A stretch of 64,000 bases of DNA, taken from assembly GCF_000819845.1 (NCBI RefSeq), contig NZ_CDCG01000040.1:29023-93022 (forward strand), written 5' to 3'. Of this stretch, positions 25,926 to 35,513 are shown one piece after another; positions within the stretch are counted from its first letter, which is position 1; each line of letters begins with the position of its first letter. The notes beneath the pieces were generated by a model. It had not been told where the DNA came from and ran no database searches. It saw only the letters and a list, made by a program, of their open reading frames with translations. The translations under genes and the position numbers were made by a program. Origin of the DNA: Aeromonas enteropelogenes. GTDB lineage: Bacteria > Pseudomonadota > Gammaproteobacteria > Enterobacterales > Aeromonadaceae.

Positions 25926-27902
25926 ATGATGCGTACATCATCCCGACTATTTGCAGTTCATCCTCTGGTGTTGTCCCTTTTTACCTTGCCGGCCGTGGCA
26001 CAAGCACAAACCGGCGCGGCCGATCCCGCCCATGAAACCCTGGTGGTCACCGCGACCAAGACTCGTCACAGTGAACTGACGGCGCCCGCCAGCGTCTCGG
26101 TCGTGACCCGTGCCGAGCTCGACAAGCTCAACGTCAATGACCTGACCGGAGCCCTGAAACAGCTGCCCGGGGTCAACATCAATCCGGCCACCAGCTATGG
26201 CCGCAGCGAGATCAAACTGCGCGGGCTGGAGGGGGATTACACCCTGCTGCTGGTCAATGGGCGGCGCATCAGCTCCCGCGATGCCCTGACTTCCGGTTAC
26301 GGCAACGACTTCGATCTCTCCGCCATTCCCATGGCCGCCATCGAGCGCATCGAGGTGATCCGCGGTCCCATCTCCTCCCTCTACGGGGCCGATGCCCTGG
26401 GGGGCGTGGTCAACGTCATCCTGCGCCAGCCCAAGGAGCAGACCGAGGCGGCTGCAACTTACACCTTCAGCGATCCGACCGATGGTCACGGCGGGGACGT
26501 CAACAAGGCGAGCGCCTATGTGGGCGGCGCGCTCATCGACAACAAGCTGCTGGCCAACTTCGTGGTGGAAGGCAACCACAGGGATGCCTGGCAGAGCGAG
26601 CAGAGCATCAACCCCAAGGCAGATGCCATCGAGCAGCGCGAGAAGCTCGGTATGCTCTCCAACGTCAAGTGGCTCATCGACGAGCAGCAGGATCTGGATG
26701 TCGGCATGAACTATGCCAAGGACGATCGGGAGGCGCACTGGAACAACTACGGCCAGACGCCGCGCAATATCCAGCAGATGGAACGCCTGGGGCTCAACAC
26801 GACCCACGTCGGGCGCTGGGATCTGTTCGACAGCCGGGTTGGCTACGCCTTCGAGCAGGTCGACCTGTTCGATGACTCCGAACTGATGAGGGTCCTGACC
26901 AAACAGAGCGGCGATGTGACCCAGACCAACCACACCTTCGACGGCCAGCTGAGCGGCAACCTTGGAAGCCACCTGTTGACCGGCGGCGCCGAATACCGCA
27001 TCACCGAGCTCAAGCACAACGTCAGCCTCAAGGGGAGTGATGTCAGCGTCGATCAGAGTGCCCTCTATCTGCAGGACGAGTTTGGCTTCGGCGATCTGGC
27101 CCTGACCCTCAGCGGCCGGGTCGATCACCACGAGACCTATGGCACCGAGTTCAGCCCGCGCGGTTATGCCCTCTACAGCCTGACCGACAACTGGGTGGTC
27201 AAGGGGGGGATCGGCAAGGCGTTCAAGGCACCGACCATCGCCCAGTCCAACGCCGATTACGGGATTGCTGCCTGTCGCGGTCGCTGCGCCGTGGTGGGCA
27301 ACCCGGACCTGAAACCCGAGACCGCCGTCAGCTATGAACTGGGCACCACCTATGACGCCACCGTGTGGGGGGCCGGGGTGACCGCCTTCCACAACGACAT
27401 CAAGGACAAGATCCAGAGCGAGGGCTGGACCTCCACCTGGCGCCCCTCCGTGATGACCTATCGCAACGTCAGCAAGGCCCGCATCAAGGGGCTGGAGCTG
27501 AGCGGCTGGTTCGATATCACGGATACGCTGAGCCTCTCCGGCAACTTCACCCTGATTGACGGGGAAGACAAGACCACCGGCAAGGATCTCTACAAGACGC
27601 CGGAGCACACCGCCAACGCCACCCTGGAGTGGCAAGTGATCGACACCCTGAGCACCCGGCTTGGCTGGAACTACACCGGCAGCCAGATCCTGCCTGTGCC
27701 ACGTCTGAGCGGCACCACCTATGAAAACACGGCGGGCTTCCACACCCTGGATGCCGGCGCCGTGTGGAGCGCCACCCGGGCGCTTGATGTGAAGTTCGGC
27801 CTCAACAACCTGACCAACACCAAGCGTGACTGGGTCGCCACCGAGGCGGATCAGATCCTCGACGGGCGCACCGTCTACGCCGGCGTGGCTTACAAGCTGT
27901 GA
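25926..27902 (+). CDS. TonB-dependent catecholate-type siderophore receptor
   Basis: The 658-residue product is a TonB-dependent outer-membrane receptor. A signal peptide of about 28 residues ends in PAVAQAQ. A TonB box follows (ETLVVTATK), then the plug (LKQLPGVNINPATSYGR, IRGPISSLYGADALGGVVN) and a 22-strand barrel ending in an aromatic-rich strand, TVYAGVAYKL. The cysteine loop GIAACRGRCAVVGNPDLKPE is typical of FepA/IrgA/VctA-type receptors for catecholate siderophores. The exact ligand cannot be read from sequence. GTGGAG at 25915-25920 precedes tandem ATG codons at 25926 and 25929. A perfect hairpin separates it from the transport operon. Confidence 0.92.
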   Translation: MMRTSSRLFAVHPLVLSLFTLPAVAQAQTGAADPAHETLVVTATKTRHSELTAPASVSVVTRAELDKLNVNDLTGALKQLPGVNINPATSYGRSEIKLRGLEGDYTLLLVNGRRISSRDALTSGYGNDFDLSAIPMAAIERIEVIRGPISSLYGADALGGVVNVILRQPKEQTEAAATYTFSDPTDGHGGDVNKASAYVGGALIDNKLLANFVVEGNHRDAWQSEQSINPKADAIEQREKLGMLSNVKWLIDEQQDLDVGMNYAKDDREAHWNNYGQTPRNIQQMERLGLNTTHVGRWDLFDSRVGYAFEQVDLFDDSELMRVLTKQSGDVTQTNHTFDGQLSGNLGSHLLTGGAEYRITELKHNVSLKGSDVSVDQSALYLQDEFGFGDLALTLSGRVDHHETYGTEFSPRGYALYSLTDNWVVKGGIGKAFKAPTIAQSNADYGIAACRGRCAVVGNPDLKPETAVSYELGTTYDATVWGAGVTAFHNDIKDKIQSEGWTSTWRPSVMTYRNVSKARIKGLELSGWFDITDTLSLSGNFTLIDGEDKTTGKDLYKTPEHTANATLEWQVIDTLSTRLGWNYTGSQILPVPRLSGTTYENTAGFHTLDAGAVWSATRALDVKFGLNNLTNTKRDWVATEADQILDGRTVYAGVAYKL

Positions 27903-27909
27903 TGAGTTC

Positions 27910-27929
27910 GGGGAGCCCGCGGGCTCCCC
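27910..27929 (+). terminator. GC-rich hairpin after the receptor gene
   Basis: GGGGAGCCCGCGGGCTCCCC is a perfect 20-base palindrome just after the receptor stop, followed by TTGTTCC. Partial termination here would give more receptor than permease mRNA. Confidence 0.6.
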
Positions 27930-27973
27930 TTGTTCCCTGTTTCAACCACACATATCAACAAAAGGAGCCAAGG

Positions 27974-28990
27974 GTGCTTAGACACCAGACGTATCTGCTC
28001 TGGCTGGGATTGTTCCTCCTGTTCATGCTGCTTTGCCTCTCCCTGGCCACTGGTGCCGGGGTGTATGGCGCCCGTGAAGTGATGGGTTATCTGGCGGGGG
28101 ATCCCCGCTTTGCCGGCGACGAGAAGCTGGCCATGGTGCTCGATACCCTGCGCCTGCCCCGCACCCTGTGTGCAATGGTGGTGGGCGTTTCTCTCTCGCT
28201 TGCCGCCTCCTTGCTGCAAAGCGCCACTCGCAACCCGCTGGCCGAACCCGGTCTGCTCGGGGTCAATGCCGGCGCCGTCTTCGCCCTGGTGATCGGGCTC
28301 ACCTGGTTCGGGGTCGAGTCCGCCTACGGTTATCTGCTCTGGGCCGGACTCGGTGCCCTGCTTGGCAACCTCATCGTGCTGGGACTCGGCATGATGATAG
28401 GCCGCTCCAATCCCCTCAAGCTCATCCTGGTAGGGGTGGCGCTGTCTGCCACCTTCGGCGGCCTCTCCAGCTTCTTGCTGCTCTCCAACAAGATGGTGCT
28501 GGAGCAGTACCGCTTCTGGAATCTGGGCTCCCTCGCGGGGGCCGATATGGACGCCATCATCGCCGTGCTGCCGTTCGTGCTGCTCGCTTTCGCCCTCACC
28601 CTGCTGCTCTGCCGCCAGCTGACCCTGATGCAGATGGGGGACAGTCAGGCCCAGGCGCTGGGTATCCGGCCGACCCGGGTGCGGATCGGCGTGCTGCTGG
28701 CCGCCACCCTGCTGACCGCCAGCGCCATTGCTATCGCCGGTCCCATCGGTTTCGTCGGCTTCCTCGCGGCCTACTGTGGCCGCCTGGTGGAGCCGGTGAA
28801 GCTGTCGGTGCAGGTCTGTTTCTCCGCCCTGTTCGGCATGTTGTTCCTGCTGGTGGCCGACATTCTGGCGCGCTGGTTGATCCAGCCGTTCGAGCTGCCC
28901 AACGGGGTCATCCTGGCATTGATCGGCGCCCCCGTGCTGATCGCCATCGTGCGTAGCGGGGGCTTTCGTACCCTGCTGACCGTCAAGTGA
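27974..28990 (+). CDS. Ferric siderophore ABC transporter permease 1 (FecCD family)
   Basis: The 338-residue product is a polytopic FecCD-type permease. It has about ten hydrophobic helices, the LRLPRTLCAMVVGVSLSLAASLLQSATRNPLAEPGLLGVNAGA signature (read in blocks), and the cytoplasmic loop AQALGIRPTRVR that contacts the ATPase. GPIGFVGFLAAYCGRLV follows. The GTG at 27974 has AAGGAG at 27962-27967; a longer frame from 27899 lacks support. Together with the next permease it forms the membrane channel for the ferric siderophore. Confidence 0.9.
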   Translation: MLRHQTYLLWLGLFLLFMLLCLSLATGAGVYGAREVMGYLAGDPRFAGDEKLAMVLDTLRLPRTLCAMVVGVSLSLAASLLQSATRNPLAEPGLLGVNAGAVFALVIGLTWFGVESAYGYLLWAGLGALLGNLIVLGLGMMIGRSNPLKLILVGVALSATFGGLSSFLLLSNKMVLEQYRFWNLGSLAGADMDAIIAVLPFVLLAFALTLLLCRQLTLMQMGDSQAQALGIRPTRVRIGVLLAATLLTASAIAIAGPIGFVGFLAAYCGRLVEPVKLSVQVCFSALFGMLFLLVADILARWLIQPFELPNGVILALIGAPVLIAIVRSGGFRTLLTVK

Positions 28991-28997
28991 GGCGCTG

Positions 28998-30035
28998 ATG
29001 CTTACACCGACCGATATGCTCTGCCTGCGGGCGAGCGAACGTTCCATCCTGCTGCATCTGCCGAGCTGGCGCTGGCTGGCTCTGCTGGCCCTGGTCCTGG
29101 CAGCCTTGATGCTGCTGGCCTTGAGTGTCGGCAGCGGCAAGCTGGGTTTTGCCGGCGTGCTCAACACCTTGCTGGGGGAGGGCTCGCGCCTCGATGGGAT
29201 CACCCTGTTCAAGATCCGGCTGCCCCGCATTCTGGGGGTGATAGTGGCGGGGGCGGCCATGGGGCTTTCGGGCTGTCTGGTACAGACCCTGATCCGCAAC
29301 CGGCTGGCAACTCCCGATATGGTGGGGGTCAACAATGGCGCCTCCCTTGGCATCATCATCTTCTCCCTCTACCTGACCCTGGGCAGCTGGCCCTGGTGGG
29401 CTGCGCCGCTCGGCGCCATCTTCGCGGCGCTGGTGCTCTATGCCCTCTGCCGCAAACCCGGTGAACAGGGTTACCTGTTCGTGGTGATCGGCATTGGTCT
29501 GTCCGAGATGCTCGAGGCCCTCGGCCAGTTCGTGATGTCCACCAAGGCGCTGCTGCACTTGAGCTCCCTCTACCTGTGGAACATGGGGAGTTTCATCGCG
29601 GTGAGTTACAACACCATCACCCCCATCGTCATCTTGTTGCTGCTGCTCTGCCCCTGGATCATCTACCTCTCCCGCTCCCTGGCGGTGCTGCGTTTTGGCC
29701 CCGAGATGGCGCGCGCCCTCGGGGTCAATGGCGACAGGGTGCAGTTGGGGATCCTGGCCCAGGCCATTCTGGTGGCGGCCCTTGGCACCGCCATCGGCGG
29801 TCCCGTGGTCTTTATCGCCATGGCGGCGCCCATCCTCGCCTCCTGGCTGGTGAAGGACAGAGTTGTGCCGCTCTGGCTGGCGGCGCTGAGTGGCGCCCTG
29901 CTGCTGCTCGCCAGCGACACCCTGGTTCGAGTGCTGGCCAGTCCCCACGAGGTGGCGACCGGCATCATGACCCGCATTCTCGGCGGCCTCTTGCTGCTGT
30001 TTCTCCTTGTTCACGATCGCCAGAGGGCCGACTAA
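28998..30035 (+). CDS. Ferric siderophore ABC transporter permease 2 (FecCD family)
   Basis: The 345-residue product is a second FecCD-type permease, polytopic. It has FKIRLPRILGVIVAGAAMGLSGCLVQTLIRNRLATPDMVGVNNGA (signature, read in blocks) and ARALGVNGDRVQLG as the ATPase-coupling loop. It begins 7 bases after the previous gene and its TAA overlaps the start of the ATPase gene (TAATG), indicating coupled translation. The pair would form a heterodimeric channel. Confidence 0.9.
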   Translation: MLTPTDMLCLRASERSILLHLPSWRWLALLALVLAALMLLALSVGSGKLGFAGVLNTLLGEGSRLDGITLFKIRLPRILGVIVAGAAMGLSGCLVQTLIRNRLATPDMVGVNNGASLGIIIFSLYLTLGSWPWWAAPLGAIFAALVLYALCRKPGEQGYLFVVIGIGLSEMLEALGQFVMSTKALLHLSSLYLWNMGSFIAVSYNTITPIVILLLLLCPWIIYLSRSLAVLRFGPEMARALGVNGDRVQLGILAQAILVAALGTAIGGPVVFIAMAAPILASWLVKDRVVPLWLAALSGALLLLASDTLVRVLASPHEVATGIMTRILGGLLLLFLLVHDRQRAD

Positions 30036-30838
30036 TGACGCTCACCGTAAACCGACTCCATTTCGCCTATCAGCAGACCACCATCTTGCGCGATATCTCC
30101 TTCAGCGTGCCCAAGGGCAAGCTGGTGGGGATCGTCGGCCCCAACGGCTGCGGCAAATCGACCCTGCTCAAGCTGCTTTGTGGGCAGATGGCCCCCCAGA
30201 GCGGGGAGATATTGCTCAAGGGCAAGCCCCTGGCCAGTTACCCCATGAAGGGGCTGGCGCGGGAGCTCGCCTATCTGCCCCAGCGGCCGACTCTGCCCGC
30301 CGGCATCCTGGTGGAACAGCTGGTGCAGTACGGCCGCCACCCCCATCAGGGCTGGTTCAATCAGTGGAGCGAGGAGGATGCGCGCATGGTGCGATCGGCC
30401 TGCGAGCGGATGCAGCTGGAGGGGATCTGGCACCAGAGCGCCTCGTCGCTTTCCGGCGGTCAGGCACAGCGGGCCTGGCTGGCGATGATCTTGGCTCAGG
30501 ACAGCGACATGGTGCTGCTCGACGAGCCCACCAGCGCCCTCGATATCGGCCACCAGACCGAGGTGATGGAGGCGATTCACCGCATCACCGCCGAAGGCAA
30601 GACGGTGCTGCTGGTGATCCACGATCTGGCGATGGCGGCCCGTTATTGCGACGAACTGATCGCCATCGGCGACGGGGAGATCGCTGCCATGGGCCCGGCC
30701 CGCGAAGTGGTGACCAAGCCCCTTATCGATCGCCTCTACCAGACCAGCGTCGATATCCTCCACGCCCCCGGCGATGGTGCCCCCATCATAGTGTCGCGTC
30801 GTCACTATGCTGATGAAGCCGTGCGCCGGGCGAGTTGA
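30035..30838 (+). CDS. Ferric siderophore ABC transporter ATPase (FepC-like)
   Basis: The 267-residue product is a complete ABC ATPase. Walker A is GPNGCGKST, the Q-loop lies in LAYLPQRPTLPAG, the signature is SSLSGGQAQRAW, Walker B is MVLLDEPTSALD, and the switch histidine is in VIHDLAMAARYCD. YGRHPHQGWF is typical of the FepC/FhuC group. It follows two permeases and precedes the binding protein, so it powers this importer. Confidence 0.93.
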   Translation: MTLTVNRLHFAYQQTTILRDISFSVPKGKLVGIVGPNGCGKSTLLKLLCGQMAPQSGEILLKGKPLASYPMKGLARELAYLPQRPTLPAGILVEQLVQYGRHPHQGWFNQWSEEDARMVRSACERMQLEGIWHQSASSLSGGQAQRAWLAMILAQDSDMVLLDEPTSALDIGHQTEVMEAIHRITAEGKTVLLVIHDLAMAARYCDELIAIGDGEIAAMGPAREVVTKPLIDRLYQTSVDILHAPGDGAPIIVSRRHYADEAVRRAS

Positions 30839-30894
30839 AGCCATGACCCTGAATACCCTTTATACCAACGCAGTACCTCAAGAGAAGGAGTGAG

Positions 30895-31815
30895 ATGATG
30901 AAGCGTTTTGCCTCCCTGGCCGCCACTATCCTGATGCTGGCCGCGCCCCTGGTTCAGGCGCAGGAGATGCGTCAGGTGACCGATGCGTTTGGCCAGAGCG
31001 TCCAGGTACCGGCCAATCCCCAGCGGGTGGTGACCTTGAGCGAGATCGATCTCGACAGCGCCCTCACTCTGGGGGTGACCCCGGTTGGTGCCGTCAATGG
31101 TCGCGGTCAGCCGACCCTGCCGCGCTATCTGCTGGACAAGGTGGGAGAGGGGATCCCCGTGGTCGGGGATCTTGGCAGCCCCAACCTGGAGGCCCTGATC
31201 ACCCTGGAGCCGGATCTGATCCTGACCGGTCCCACCACCCCGGAGCAGCTGGCGCTGCTGCGGGAGATTGCCCCGACCGTGGTGACCGGCCAGTGGACCG
31301 ACGGTTGGCTGCCGTTGCTGCGCCGTGTCGCCAGCGCCCTCAACCGTGAACAGGAGGGGGAGGCATTCTTGCAACAATACGAGGCTCGCCTGCAGCAGGC
31401 GCGCACCACCCTGGCCAGGCATCAAGGGGAGAGCATCAGCATAGTGCGCTGGAATCCCAAGGGGCCGAGCTTCATGTATCCGGGCACTTTCGCCAGCAGC
31501 GTAGTGGAGTCGATGGGGCTGGTGCGCCCGGCCCAGCAGCAGGGCAAGGGGGCGCCTCACTCCCCGGCTTTGAGTCTGGAGTCTCTCAATCTGCTGGATG
31601 CAGACTGGCTGGTGATCGGCACCCTGAGTGCCAGCGGCGATGCGGTGGAAGCGATGCGCCAGGCCGAGCAGACCCCGGCCTACCAGCAGTTGCCGGTGAT
31701 CAGGGAGAAGCGTTTTGGCGCCGTGGATGGCTCGCTCTGGACCTCGTCCGGCGGCCCCCAGGCGGCGCTCAAGGTGATCACGGACGTGGAGACCCTGCTG
31801 CAAAAGCGTGGCTGA
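30895..31815 (+). CDS. Periplasmic ferric siderophore-binding protein
   Basis: The 306-residue product has a cleavable signal peptide (FASLAATILMLAAPLVQA) and a class III binding protein fold: TDAFGQSVQVPANPQRVVTL, LEALITLEPDLILTGPTT and the later WTSSGGPQAALKVITD. It delivers the ferric siderophore to the permeases encoded just upstream. AAGGAG lies directly before the ATG. A terminator-like hairpin (31844-31867) ends the unit, making this the last gene of the uptake operon. Confidence 0.9.
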   Translation: MMKRFASLAATILMLAAPLVQAQEMRQVTDAFGQSVQVPANPQRVVTLSEIDLDSALTLGVTPVGAVNGRGQPTLPRYLLDKVGEGIPVVGDLGSPNLEALITLEPDLILTGPTTPEQLALLREIAPTVVTGQWTDGWLPLLRRVASALNREQEGEAFLQQYEARLQQARTTLARHQGESISIVRWNPKGPSFMYPGTFASSVVESMGLVRPAQQQGKGAPHSPALSLESLNLLDADWLVIGTLSASGDAVEAMRQAEQTPAYQQLPVIREKRFGAVDGSLWTSSGGPQAALKVITDVETLLQKRG

Positions 31816-31843
31816 CGAATCCATCCCGAGCCGATGAAACGAA

Positions 31844-31867
31844 AGAGGGAGGCTTGCGCCTCCCTCT
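31844..31867. terminator. Terminator between siderophore operon and cus operon
   Basis: AGAGGGAGGC (31844-31853) pairs with GCCTCCCTCT (31858-31867) around TTGC, followed by GTTTA. The flanking genes converge, so it may serve both. Confidence 0.75.
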
Positions 31868-31889
31868 GTTTATGGCCGTTGTTGACGGT

Positions 31890-32252
31890 TTATTGCGGCT
31901 GGATCTTGGTCAGCAGCAGCTTGCCATCGCGCATCTCGGCATGGAAGCTGACAGCGTCACCCACCTTCATCCCCTTGAGCTGGGCCGGCTCGACCAGGGT
32001 GAACACCATAGTCATGGCGGGCATCTTGAGGTTCTCTATATCCTCGTGCTTGATCCCCACCTTGCCATTTGCCTCGTCGATGCGGGTGATGACCCCCTTG
32101 GTCATCACCATCTCCTTCATGCCCTCCATCTGCTTCATGTCACCCATCTGGCTCATATCGTGCCCTTCGTGGTTCATCATCTCTTCAGCTTGTGCGCCGG
32201 TGTGGGTGGCAAGGCCAAGCAGCAGGGTCAGTGTCAATGTCTTGTAGTTCAT
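31890..32252 (-). CDS. cusF: CusF-like periplasmic copper-binding protein
   Basis: The 120-residue product has a signal peptide ending THTGAQAEE and then a Met/His-rich linker (MMNHEGHDMSQMGDMKQMEGMKEM). A CusF domain follows: VITRIDEANGKVGIKHEDIENLKMPAMTMVF, in which the conserved His, Met and Trp-equivalent region binds Cu(I)/Ag(I). In E. coli the cation-pi tryptophan follows the His; here the segment reads NLKMPAMTM, so both methionines are kept. It hands copper to the CusBA pump in the periplasm. It is the last gene of the leftward cus operon, 34 bases after cusA. Confidence 0.9.
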   Translation of the reverse strand: MNYKTLTLTLLLGLATHTGAQAEEMMNHEGHDMSQMGDMKQMEGMKEMVMTKGVITRIDEANGKVGIKHEDIENLKMPAMTMVFTLVEPAQLKGMKVGDAVSFHAEMRDGKLLLTKIQPQ

Positions 32253-32286
32253 GATGTTTCCTTGTTTGTCAGTGTTGTCTGATTGA

Positions 32287-35200
32287 TCAGGGCGCAGCCT
32301 GAGTATCTGTCTGCGCAGGAGCGTGTTCCAGTCGTTTCAGGGTGCGGACGCGCCACAGGTAGTAGGCCGCCGGCAGTACCAGCAGGGTCAGCACCAGCGC
32401 GGTCACCATGCCGCCAACCATGGGGGCGGCGATGCGCTGCATCACCTCGGAGCCGGTACCCTGGCTCCACATGATGGGCAGAAGGCCGGCGATGATGGTG
32501 ACCACCGTCATCATCTTGGGGCGCAGACGCAGGGCGGCGCCGTGAATGACCGCCTGGTGCAGGCCGGCCTTGTCCGGTTTGCCACTGGCCACCAGATCGT
32601 CCCAGGCGTGGTTGAGGTAGACCAGCATCAGCACGCCGGTCTCCACTGCCACCCCGGCGAGGGCGATAAAGCCGACCCCCACCGCTACCGAGAGATTGAA
32701 GTCGAGCAGCCAGACGGTCCAGATCCCCCCGACCACCGCCAGTGGCAGGGTAGTGAGGATGAGCAGTACCTCTTGGAAGCGGCGAAATGCCAGGTAGAGC
32801 AGCAGTACGATAATGGCGACGGTGAGCGGCACCACGTAGGCGAGGCGTGCCTTGGCCCGCTCCATGTATTCGTACTGACCGGACCAGCTGAGGGCGTAGC
32901 CGGCCGGCAACACCAGCTGTTTGCCCACCTCGGCCTTGGCCTCGTCGACAAAGGAGCCGATGTCGCGGCCACGGATATCCACATAGACCCAGCCGTTCAG
33001 ACGCGCGTTTTCACTGCGCAGCATGGGCGCCTCGTCACTGATGTAGACCCGGGCCACGTCAGCCAGGGCGATCCGCTCACCCTTGGGGGTGACCAGGGGC
33101 AGCAGCTCCATGCTCGCCACCGAGTCGCGATAGCTCTGGGGGTAGCGCAGGTTGATGGGGTAACGTTCGCGCCCCTCTATGGTCTGCCCCACCTCCATGC
33201 CGCCCACCGCAGTGGCGAGTACCGCCTGCACGTCGGCGATGTTGAGGCCGTAGCGGGCCGCCTTGAGCCGATCGATATCCACCTTCACATAGCGTCCGCC
33301 CGCCACCCGCTCGGCGTAGACGGAAGAGGCCCCCTCTACCTTGCCGATGATCTGCTCAAGCTCTTGGCCTATCTGCTGGACCACCTTGAGGTCGGGGCCG
33401 GCGATCTTGATCCCCACCGGGGTCTTGATGCCGGTGGCCAGCATGTCGATGCGGGTCTTGATGGGGGGCACCCAGGCGTTGGTGAGGCCGGGGAAGCGGA
33501 TAAGGGAATCCAACTCTTCTTTCAGCTTCTCCGGGGTCATGCCGGGGCGCCACTGATCCCGGGGCTTGAGCTGGATGCTGGTTTCCATCATCACCAGATC
33601 GGCGGGGTCGGTGGCGCTCTCGGCGCGCCCCGCCTTGCCGAACACATTCTGTACCTCGGGCACGGTGCGGATGAGCTTGTCGGTCTGCTGCAGGATCTCC
33701 CGCGCCTTGCCCACCGAGATGTTGGCCGCCGTAGTGGGCATGTACATGATGTCCCCCTCATCGAGCGGCGGTATGAACTCGGAGCCCAGATACTTGAGCG
33801 GCCAGAAGCCGATCACGGTGACCGCCAGCGCCACCGCCAGAGTGGTCTTGGGGCGAGCCAGCACGGCGTTGAGCAGCGGGATATAACCCTGACTCAGCCA
33901 GCGGTTGAGGGGGTTGGCTTGCTCGGGCAGCACCTTGCCGCGGATGAAGTAGCCCATGATCACCGGCACCAGCGTGATGGCGAGCGCGGCGGCGGCAGCC
34001 ATGGCGTAGGTCTTGGTGAAGGCCAGCGGATGGAACATGCGCCCTTCCTGCGCCTCCAGGGCAAACACCGGCAGGAAGCTCATGGTGATGATGAGCAGGG
34101 AGAAGAAGATGGCGGGGCCGACTTCGATGCTCGCCTCCGTGATGATCCGCCAGCGGTTCTTGTCGGTAAGCTCCTCCCGCTCCATATGTTTGTGGACGTT
34201 CTCTATCATCACGATGGCACCGTCCACCATGGCGCCGATGGCGATGGCGATGCCCCCCAGCGACATGATGTTGGCGTTGATCCCCTGCAGATGCATCACG
34301 ATGAAGGCAGTCAGGATAGCGATGGGCAGGGTGATGACCACCACAAGCGACGAGCGCAGGTGGAACAGGAAGGCGATGCACACCAGCACCACCACGGCGA
34401 ACTCCTCCACCAGCTTGCCGGAGAGGTTGTCGATGGCGCGCTGGATAAGGTCGGAACGATCGTACACGGTGACGATCTCCACCCCGTCCGGCAGGCTGGA
34501 TTTCAGCTCGGCCAGCCGCGCCTTGACCCCGTCTATGGTGTGCTGGGCATTCTCGCCGTAGCGCATGACGATGATGCCGCCCACCACTTCCCCTTCGCCG
34601 TTGAGCTCGGCGATGCCGCGCCGCATCTGGGGACCGGTGACTACATCCGCCACGTCGCCCAGCAGCAGGGGCGCGCCGCGCACATTGGTGCCGAGGGGAA
34701 TCTGTTTCAGATCCTCGATGCTCTTGAGGTAGCCGTTGGAGCGCACCATGTACTCCGCTTCCGCCATCTCGATGACGGAGGCGCCGGTCTCCTGGTTGCC
34801 CTGCTCGATGGCGGTCTGGATGAGCGACAGCGGGATGCCGTAGGCACGCAGCTTGTCCGGGTCGACCCGCACCTGATACTGGCGCACCATGCCGCCCACG
34901 GTGGCGACTTCGGAGACGCCGTTCACCGTCTGCAGCTCGTATTTGAGGAACCAGTTCTGCAGGGACGTGAGTTCGCTCAAGTCGTGCTTGCCTGTTTTGT
35001 CCACCAGGGCGTACTGGTAGACCCAGCCCACCCCGGTGGCGTCCGGCCCGAGCTGGGGCTGGGCACCGGCAGGCAGGTTGGGGGCAACCTGACTCAGGTA
35101 CTCCAGCACCCGGGCGCGTGCCCAGTAGAGATCCGTGCTGTCGTCAAACAACACATAGACGAAGGAGTCGCCGAAGAAAGAGTAGCCGCGCACCGTGGTG

Positions 35201-35436
35201 GCGCCCGGCACCGCCAGCATGGCGGTGGTGAGCGGGTAGGTGACCTGATCTTCCACCACCTGGGGCGCCTGGCCCGGGTAGGAGGTCTTGATGATCACCT
35301 GGACGTCGGAGAGATCCGGCAGGGCGTCCACCGGGGTCTGCTTGACCGACCAGAGGCCCCAGGCGGTGAGCATGACAGTCAGCAACAACACCAAAAAGCG
35401 GTTGCCGACGGACCAGCGAATAATGGCCGGGATCAT
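32287..35436 (-). CDS. cusA: Copper/silver efflux RND pump CusA
   Basis: The 1049-residue product is a heavy-metal RND transporter closest to CusA/SilA. It has 12 transmembrane helices, [35 protein letters not shown] near the N-terminus (in blocks), and [26 protein letters not shown] with the proton-relay acid in helix 4. The Cu(I)-binding methionines of E. coli CusA (573, 623, 672) have counterparts in [22 protein letters not shown] and [16 protein letters not shown]. It exports Cu(I)/Ag(I) from periplasm and cytoplasm by proton antiport. Its start overlaps the stop of a 26-codon ORF (ATGA), and GAGGGAGGAG lies just upstream. Confidence 0.94.
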   Translation of the reverse strand: MIPAIIRWSVGNRFLVLLLTVMLTAWGLWSVKQTPVDALPDLSDVQVIIKTSYPGQAPQVVEDQVTYPLTTAMLAVPGATTVRGYSFFGDSFVYVLFDDSTDLYWARARVLEYLSQVAPNLPAGAQPQLGPDATGVGWVYQYALVDKTGKHDLSELTSLQNWFLKYELQTVNGVSEVATVGGMVRQYQVRVDPDKLRAYGIPLSLIQTAIEQGNQETGASVIEMAEAEYMVRSNGYLKSIEDLKQIPLGTNVRGAPLLLGDVADVVTGPQMRRGIAELNGEGEVVGGIIVMRYGENAQHTIDGVKARLAELKSSLPDGVEIVTVYDRSDLIQRAIDNLSGKLVEEFAVVVLVCIAFLFHLRSSLVVVITLPIAILTAFIVMHLQGINANIMSLGGIAIAIGAMVDGAIVMIENVHKHMEREELTDKNRWRIITEASIEVGPAIFFSLLIITMSFLPVFALEAQEGRMFHPLAFTKTYAMAAAAALAITLVPVIMGYFIRGKVLPEQANPLNRWLSQGYIPLLNAVLARPKTTLAVALAVTVIGFWPLKYLGSEFIPPLDEGDIMYMPTTAANISVGKAREILQQTDKLIRTVPEVQNVFGKAGRAESATDPADLVMMETSIQLKPRDQWRPGMTPEKLKEELDSLIRFPGLTNAWVPPIKTRIDMLATGIKTPVGIKIAGPDLKVVQQIGQELEQIIGKVEGASSVYAERVAGGRYVKVDIDRLKAARYGLNIADVQAVLATAVGGMEVGQTIEGRERYPINLRYPQSYRDSVASMELLPLVTPKGERIALADVARVYISDEAPMLRSENARLNGWVYVDIRGRDIGSFVDEAKAEVGKQLVLPAGYALSWSGQYEYMERAKARLAYVVPLTVAIIVLLLYLAFRRFQEVLLILTTLPLAVVGGIWTVWLLDFNLSVAVGVGFIALAGVAVETGVLMLVYLNHAWDDLVASGKPDKAGLHQAVIHGAALRLRPKMMTVVTIIAGLLPIMWSQGTGSEVMQRIAAPMVGGMVTALVLTLLVLPAAYYLWRVRTLKRLEHAPAQTDTQAAP

Positions 35437-35513
35437 GGTTTGACTCCTCCCTCTTGGTGCGGGATCGGCCGCTGGGTGTGGTGACTGCCAAAGCGAATGA
35501 TGGTGGGGATCAT
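35433..35513 (-). CDS. 26-codon coupled mini-ORF between cusB and cusA
   Basis: An ORF starting in the ATGA overlap with the cusB stop reads [20 protein letters not shown] and then EGGVKP. It stops in an ATGA overlap with the cusA start. Its first seven residues mirror the CusA N-terminus (MIPAIIRW). It therefore looks like a leftover duplicate of the cusA 5' end that now carries the cusA ribosome binding site. It may act only to couple translation; a functional peptide is possible but unproven. Confidence 0.5.
   Translation of the reverse strand: MIPTIIRFGSHHTQRPIPHQEGGVKP

Noticed and set aside
32323..35484. 1053-codon plus-strand open frame opposite cusA
   Set aside because: It is antisense to a gene with full family motifs, and its composition is that of a shadow frame.
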